Source: PFJX01 sp038215555
Lineage (GTDB): Bacteria; Pseudomonadota; Gammaproteobacteria; Burkholderiales; Thiobacillaceae
Length of the DNA: 10,183 nucleotides
NCBI GenBank assembly: GCA_038215555.1
Contig: JBBQQT010000130.1
Coordinates: 1 to 10,183, forward strand
Reading direction: 5' to 3'
The notes under the pieces were generated by a model, which saw only the letters and a list, made by a program, of their open reading frames with translations, did no database searches and was not told where the DNA came from. The position numbers and the translations under genes are program-made. Of this stretch, positions 6,189 to 10,183 are shown piece after piece (the first letter of the stretch is position 1; the number at the start of each line of letters is the position of its first letter).

Positions 6189-7238
6189 CTAACGATTGTC
6201 GGTTTGATGCGCGGGGGGCCAGCCGAGGCGCTCGCCTATGGCGGCCGCAGCCTCGGCCGCGACATCTCCAGGATACCCCCGGGCATGCCGGGAAATTTCA
6301 CTCCAGGCGCGAGTATCGCCCAGGGACAGGCGGGCAAGCCAGCTCTCGTGCTCGGCATGACGCACATAACTCAGGTAGTAGTCGGGCGGGGTCGCCCCAT
6401 GCGGGCGGATGCTGACTACCGGCCGGTGGCTGGCCAAGGCCTCGTGGATCATTGACATGCTGTCCTCGCCGACAACGATGGTGCCGGCACCGTGCAGATA
6501 GGCTGCCACCACACGCCGCGAGTCGCCATCGCCGGCCCAGCAGGCGTCGGCAAAAAGATCTGGCGGTAGACGGCGGCGCAAAGTTTCTTCCAGTCTTGTC
6601 GGCGTGCGTCGCGATGTGGTGAGCAGCAGTCGCGCCCCGGTTTCACGGGTCGCCGCCAGCAATATGGCGACCAGTTTGTCGGCATCGGCTTGCGACCAAG
6701 TGTAGCCGCTGCCATCGCCACCTATCAGGCAAGCCAGATAACGTCCTGCGGCATTGATGCCGCGCTCCTGGCACAGGGTTTCCCAAGCGGTTTTTCCGGC
6801 GGTGTCATTGATCGGACCCGGGAGTACGGCCAGGCGCAGGTATCCCTCGCGTTCCAGGTGTGGATCGTAGTGGACGAAAAAACTAAGCGCATTCATGGGC
6901 AGCTTGCGGCGGGTGCCGATGAATATCGCCGGACAGCGCCAGAGCCGACCGAGGGCGGCGGTGACCCAGAGGCTGTTGCCTCCGGAACCGATGATGAGAT
7001 CCGGCGGGGCGTTGGTCTGGCCGGTGGGGTGCAGGCGCCGCAGCAAACCGATCCCCAGGGGCCAGAGCGGTTGCAGGAACTTGCCCAACGGCGTCGTCCA
7101 GCGCGGCGGCTGGATTGCGCTGGACTCGACCGGATAGTGGGCGGCCAGAGCCAGAGCCATGCCTTGGACGATACTGCGATGTCCCGCTTTTCGATCCAGC
7201 ACGCACCAGATCTGTTTGGCCTCAATGCCTGTTTTCAT
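6189..7238 (-). CDS. ELM1-family (COG3660-type) GT-B-like protein A
   Basis: A 349-residue protein of the family named after plant mitochondrial-fission factor ELM1 (Mito_fiss_Elm1). Bacterial members are GT-B-like and usually sit in LPS or surface-glycan loci; their reaction is not established, and a glycosyltransferase role is the usual guess. Visible family features are DRKAGHRSIVQGMALAL near the N-terminus, DLIIGSGG (80-87), LIGGDGSGYTW (171-181), TTSRRTP (207-213) and VGEDSMSMIHEALAS (256-270), the last being the likely nucleotide-sugar-binding region. Compared with protein B in this window it has FVHYDP where B has VIPEHDNP, and a GDGSGY loop instead of GVSNHYGW, so it is a divergent paralogue rather than a recent copy. 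The ATG overlaps the pyruvyl transferase stop as ATGA, so translation is coupled. The name does not imply any mitochondrial function here. Confidence 0.85.
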   Translation of the reverse strand: MKTGIEAKQIWCVLDRKAGHRSIVQGMALALAAHYPVESSAIQPPRWTTPLGKFLQPLWPLGIGLLRRLHPTGQTNAPPDLIIGSGGNSLWVTAALGRLWRCPAIFIGTRRKLPMNALSFFVHYDPHLEREGYLRLAVLPGPINDTAGKTAWETLCQERGINAAGRYLACLIGGDGSGYTWSQADADKLVAILLAATRETGARLLLTTSRRTPTRLEETLRRRLPPDLFADACWAGDGDSRRVVAAYLHGAGTIVVGEDSMSMIHEALASHRPVVSIRPHGATPPDYYLSYVRHAEHESWLARLSLGDTRAWSEISRHARGYPGDVAAEAAAAIGERLGWPPAHQTDNR

Positions 7239-8254
7239 GGTGTAGCAGCTACCTGGGCAATGCTGGCAAACAAGGCCTGATAGCGCGTTTCGGCCTGCGT
7301 CAGGAAGGTCTCTAGCGCAGTGCGTTCGCTAGGCGAGAAATCCGGCACCGACTGAACCTCGGCTAGTTGTTCCGGCTCGATGATGCGTCGCGCCGGGTCC
7401 AGGCCCGCATCCCGGATCAGATCCTGGATCTTGGGGATGTTCGAGGCTATCGCCAGAAACGGGATGCCTAATCCGAGGCAAAAACAGACCGTATGGAAGC
7501 GCCCGGTCACGACACTGCCATGCGCGGACAGCGCCTTGGAATAGGACGCGATGTCCGGAAGCCCGTCCAGGTGCGAGCGGTAACGTTCGGAGACCAGCGC
7601 ACGACCCAGCGGTCCCAAGGCGCGCGCCCAGCGATAGCGGCGCCGAATCTTCGCCGCCTTGGCACCGGGCTTGACCTCGATGGCTGGCATCAGAATCGAA
7701 ACTTGCGGCCAGCCACGCTGCTTCGCCAGGTCGCCTAGTCGTGCGGTCAGTTCCGTCCGGGTGGAATCCCCCACCAGAACACCAAGACCGCGAGCGGGGA
7801 GGGCGAATGCTTGCGCCGTCCGGATCGCAAAATCTGGCGCCCATATCGTTTTCGCGCCACCGGTCGCCATCTCACTGGCGCTCCGACTGTCACGCGCGGC
7901 CACCAGTGAGAAGGCGGTGAGCCGGGCCGCGTGGTTGGTGGAATTGGCAAACCAGGATGAGTTGACCAGCACGGTCTTGCGTCCCAGGCTGGCGCGTGCT
8001 TCACCCAGGCGCAGAACCTGCTCGACGCTGTCCCGGTCATGGTGCAGGCTGCCTTCGCCATTTACGACCAACAAGCCGGCTTCCAGGCAGAGGTCTCGCT
8101 CACGTGTCCAATCGAGTTCCTGGACGGTTTGGGTTATCGGCAGGTCGACGCTGGCAAGTCCATCGCTGAGTCCGGCCAGCACGGCTTCGCAGCCGTGGTG
8201 GTACAAGCCTCGCGTGTCTCCCAGGACGACAACGGATGGGCGGTTGGTGTTCAT
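7235..8254 (-). CDS. Polysaccharide pyruvyl transferase family protein
   Basis: A 339-residue protein of the PS_pyruv_trans family (CsaB/WcaK-like). Typical signs are VVVLGDTRGLYHHGCEAVL near the N-terminus, VVNGEGSLHHD (63-73) and the C-terminal GSVVTGRFHTVCFCLGLGIPF (246-266) followed by SNIPKI (271-276); the G-R-F-H motif is the family hallmark. Characterised members move pyruvate from phosphoenolpyruvate onto a sugar as a ketal, adding a negative charge; some relatives have other roles, and the acceptor here is unknown. It has no membrane segment and should act in the cytoplasm. The ATG at 8254 has no clear ribosome binding site, but no other start exists in the frame; a mini-ORF ending in ATGA may deliver ribosomes. 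It follows the GT4 gene by 46 bases and overlaps ELM1 protein A by four. Confidence 0.87.
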   Translation of the reverse strand: MNTNRPSVVVLGDTRGLYHHGCEAVLAGLSDGLASVDLPITQTVQELDWTRERDLCLEAGLLVVNGEGSLHHDRDSVEQVLRLGEARASLGRKTVLVNSSWFANSTNHAARLTAFSLVAARDSRSASEMATGGAKTIWAPDFAIRTAQAFALPARGLGVLVGDSTRTELTARLGDLAKQRGWPQVSILMPAIEVKPGAKAAKIRRRYRWARALGPLGRALVSERYRSHLDGLPDIASYSKALSAHGSVVTGRFHTVCFCLGLGIPFLAIASNIPKIQDLIRDAGLDPARRIIEPEQLAEVQSVPDFSPSERTALETFLTQAETRYQALFASIAQVAATP

Positions 8255-8289
8255 GTCGAAGAGTGTCGATAAGGACTGTGTGGCTGCAT
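8251..8289 (-). other. Mini-ORF (12 aa) whose stop overlaps the pyruvyl transferase start (ATGA)
   Basis: Within the 46-base gap a frame opens at ATG 8289 and ends at TGA 8251-8253, overlapping the next ATG as ATGA. It lies directly before a gene lacking a visible Shine-Dalgarno sequence, which makes a coupling role thinkable. The peptide MQPHSPYRHSST has no recognisable feature. Confidence 0.2.
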
Positions 8290-8300
8290 GATTCGTGTGG

Positions 8301-9446
8301 TCACTCGGATTCCGGCTTGTTTGCCAGTTGTGCGTAAAGTGCCAGCGTGCCTTGGAGCATGTTATTCAAAGTGAAAGCATGTTGTTTGGTCATCCTGGGC
8401 GGGGTATCGAGCCATTGCTTGATGCGGTCCGCCAGCGCCAACAGGTCACCGGGGGCGATGCAGCCCTCGGGCAGAAGCGCTTCGAGTTGTTCGCCAACGC
8501 CGCCATGAGCATATCCGATCACGGGAATCCCAAGGCTGTAGGCCTCCAGCACGGTGCGTCCGAAGGATTCGGGTTTGCTCGACAAGGACAGGACGATGTC
8601 GGAAACCGCCATGATCTCGCGCAGATCGCCGCGTTGGCCGGTAAATGTGATGGCAGCGTCCAGTCCCAAGTTGTGGGTGAGGTGGCGCAATTCGTCGAGG
8701 TAAGCCTGTTTGCCGGGCGCGGCGCCCCCGACGATGAGGCCGCGCACAGGTAGTCCACAGCTGCGAAGGTCGGCGATCAGCCGCAGGAAATCCTCGTGGC
8801 CCTTAAGCCGGGTGATGCGGCCGGGCAGCAGGAGAATGCGGCCGCTCTGCAAGTCCGGGTATTCCCGACGCCAGTCTGCCAGCCAGGCCGTGGAGGGACG
8901 AAAGTCAGGTGAAAATTCGGCTGGATCCACGCCCCGGTTGATTACCACAATGCTCCCGGGCGCCACCTTGGGGTAATTGTTCCGGATGTAATTGAGCACC
9001 GTACTGGAAACAGCGATCACACGCTCCCCCTTGACCATAACGGCACTGTAGTTGTTGACCGAGTAAAGACCATGCACGGTGGTCACGAACCGCGGCCTAC
9101 GCTTCGGATCCATGCCGCGCCAGGCGAGATACCCAACCCAGGCCGGCATGCGTGAGCGGACATGCAAAATATCGACATTTTCATCGCGCAGAAAACGCCG
9201 CAGTCGGCCAACATAACGCAGCAGCGTGTACGGCGATTTTCGGCCCACTTCCCAGGTGAAATGCTCGCTGCCTTCGCGTTGCAGTTGCTCCACCAATCGC
9301 CCACCCGCCGAAATGACGATGGAACGGTGACCCTGTTCGACCAGATATTTTCCGACTTCCAGCGTCCCACGCTCGACACCGCCGGATTCCAGCGCGGGCA
9401 GGATTTGCACCACGGTCAGGCGGTGTTTTGAATCAGGTAATGGCAT
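8301..9446 (-). CDS. Family 4 glycosyltransferase (GT-B fold)
   Basis: A 381-residue retaining glycosyltransferase. The N-terminal half has VVQILPALESGGVERGTLEVGKYL (12-35), the GGVE glycine loop of GT4 enzymes. The C-terminal half has LLLPGRITRLKGHEDFL (205-221), FTGQRGDL (268-275) and KPESFGRTVLEAYSLGIPVIGYAHGG (291-316), in which E293 and E301 form the E-x7-E motif that binds the nucleotide sugar. It would transfer a sugar or heptose to the growing core or lipid-linked glycan at the cytoplasmic face; donor and acceptor cannot be named. It overlaps the end of ELM1 protein B by 14 bases and is followed by the pyruvyl transferase after 46 bases. The ATG at 9446 has only a weak GGA before it, fitting coupled translation. 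Confidence 0.93.
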   Translation of the reverse strand: MPLPDSKHRLTVVQILPALESGGVERGTLEVGKYLVEQGHRSIVISAGGRLVEQLQREGSEHFTWEVGRKSPYTLLRYVGRLRRFLRDENVDILHVRSRMPAWVGYLAWRGMDPKRRPRFVTTVHGLYSVNNYSAVMVKGERVIAVSSTVLNYIRNNYPKVAPGSIVVINRGVDPAEFSPDFRPSTAWLADWRREYPDLQSGRILLLPGRITRLKGHEDFLRLIADLRSCGLPVRGLIVGGAAPGKQAYLDELRHLTHNLGLDAAITFTGQRGDLREIMAVSDIVLSLSSKPESFGRTVLEAYSLGIPVIGYAHGGVGEQLEALLPEGCIAPGDLLALADRIKQWLDTPPRMTKQHAFTLNNMLQGTLALYAQLANKPESE

Positions 9447-10183
9447 GGTTTTCCAGACTTGTCAAAATCTGTTCAGCAACCTGTTTGGCTTCATTGAACT
9501 CACGTTGCTGGAGGGGGAGTGGTTCGCCGCTACGCCAGACTTCGAACGGCGTAACCCAGTCATTTTCGATCAATTTCCGCACGCCCCGACGCACGCGTGT
9601 GTCGCGTGCTGCAGGCAAGCGCAGCAGCCCGACGCCGGCGCCGGCGGTGAGCGCTTCGTACAGCATGGAAACGCTGTCTTCCGTCACCCAGACCTGTCCA
9701 GATTCAACCAACGCCTGTTCCAGCCAGCCGGGTCCGGTTGCGTTGTGGGGCACCAATTTCAGGTTGTCGGGCAAGGGCTGCGGCAGCGCCGCCAGAAATG
9801 CCGCCGGCGTGCGTCGCGAGGTGGTCAGTTGCCAACTGACTTGTGGTGTGGATCGGGCGATTTCCATCACCGCTGCGCCGACGGCGCTGTCGTCCCAGCC
9901 ATAGTGGTTGGAAACGCCACCGATTAGGAACAGGCCGCGATCGGGCGAGGCGGATGGACTGGCTTGCACGTCGTTCAACACGCCTTGTACTCGGATGACA
10001 TTGCGATGCGGGGACGGGTTGTCATGTTCCGGAATCACACAAAGATCGAAACAGGACAGCGGCAGGCTGGGTTTCATCAACACCACGGTCTTGCCACCGT
10101 AAGCGCGACGTGCCGCCAGCAAGGCGAAATGCGTGGCATGGCCGGCGGCGAGCAGGATATCCGGCGCAGGGAGATGGATTCCT
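9433..10183 (-). CDS. ELM1-family (COG3660-type) GT-B-like protein B (partial, N-terminus beyond right edge)
   Basis: The frame is open from the right edge to TGA 9433-9435, giving the last 249 residues; perhaps 70-100 N-terminal residues are missing. It shows canonical ELM1-family signs in order: PDILLAAGHATHFALLAARRAYGGKTVVLMKP, then CFDLCVIPEHDNP, LIGGVSNHYGWDD, TTSRRTP and VTEDSVSMLYEALTAG. The first internal start-like codon is a TTG at 10122, but conserved family sequence continues upstream of it, so it is not the real start. Function is as for protein A: a probable glycosyltransferase-like enzyme of glycan assembly, unproven. It is the first visible gene of the minus-strand operon and overlaps the GT4 gene by 14 bases. 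DNA over the TTSRRTP motif is nearly identical to that in protein A (about 6600 versus 9806), but the rest of the two genes has diverged widely. Confidence 0.87.
   Translation of the reverse strand, partial: GIHLPAPDILLAAGHATHFALLAARRAYGGKTVVLMKPSLPLSCFDLCVIPEHDNPSPHRNVIRVQGVLNDVQASPSASPDRGLFLIGGVSNHYGWDDSAVGAAVMEIARSTPQVSWQLTTSRRTPAAFLAALPQPLPDNLKLVPHNATGPGWLEQALVESGQVWVTEDSVSMLYEALTAGAGVGLLRLPAARDTRVRRGVRKLIENDWVTPFEVWRSGEPLPLQQREFNEAKQVAEQILTSLENHAIT

Noticed and set aside
5444..6415. 323-codon plus-strand ORF across the deacetylase and ELM1 protein A
   Set aside because: It is antisense to two genes with full motif sets, spans their gap, and has a composition without domain character.
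6600..9820. Near-identical DNA at about 6600 and 9806 as a mobile or direct repeat
   Set aside because: The match covers only about 20 bases over the conserved TTSRRTP motif of the two ELM1 paralogues, so shared ancestry and codon choice explain it.
10120..10122. TTG at 10122 as start of ELM1 protein B
   Set aside because: The frame stays open to the window edge and the upstream residues (PDILLAAGHATHFALLA) match the family, so the gene is simply cut by the window.

Overview
The window is high-GC Gram-negative DNA, probably from a proteobacterium (a gammaproteobacterium is my best guess; the genus cannot be read from the sequence). It carries surface-polysaccharide genes, most likely for the lipopolysaccharide (LPS) core or outer core: an O-antigen-ligase-like membrane protein, a family-4 glycosyltransferase, two ELM1-family (COG3660-type) proteins, and several sugar-modifying enzymes. 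I see no tRNA, rRNA, CRISPR array, insertion sequence or phage gene.

Layout. The left edge (1-123, + strand) is the 3' end of what looks like the magnesium transporter gene mgtE. A zinc-ribbon SAM methyltransferase (99-971, +) overlaps that end. A 158-base convergent gap (972-1129) follows, holding a small hairpin and a short ORF that may be the remnant of a lost membrane-protein gene. Everything to the right is on the minus strand and reads right to left as one tight array: ELM1-family protein B (cut by the right edge), GT4 glycosyltransferase, polysaccharide pyruvyl transferase, ELM1-family protein A, membrane-anchored NodB-type deacetylase, O-antigen ligase/polymerase, asparagine-synthase-like amidotransferase, FkbM methyltransferase. 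Junctions are overlaps of 14, 4, 8 and 1 bases or gaps of 46, 76 and 123 bases, so one operon is likely; its promoter lies beyond the right edge.

How the genes may work together (inference). The GT4 enzyme and the two ELM1-family proteins would extend a lipid-linked or core oligosaccharide. The pyruvyl transferase, deacetylase, amidotransferase and FkbM methyltransferase would add or expose charge and decorate residues: pyruvate ketal, free amine, carboxamide, methyl ether. The ligase would join glycan to lipid A-core in the periplasm. The individual families are known. The combination, and the role of bacterial ELM1 proteins in it, is the least described part.

A recurrent detail: each of the three real gaps in the minus-strand array holds a tiny ORF whose TGA stop overlaps the start codon of the next gene (TTGA or ATGA). 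This would fit translational coupling, but chance is not excluded.
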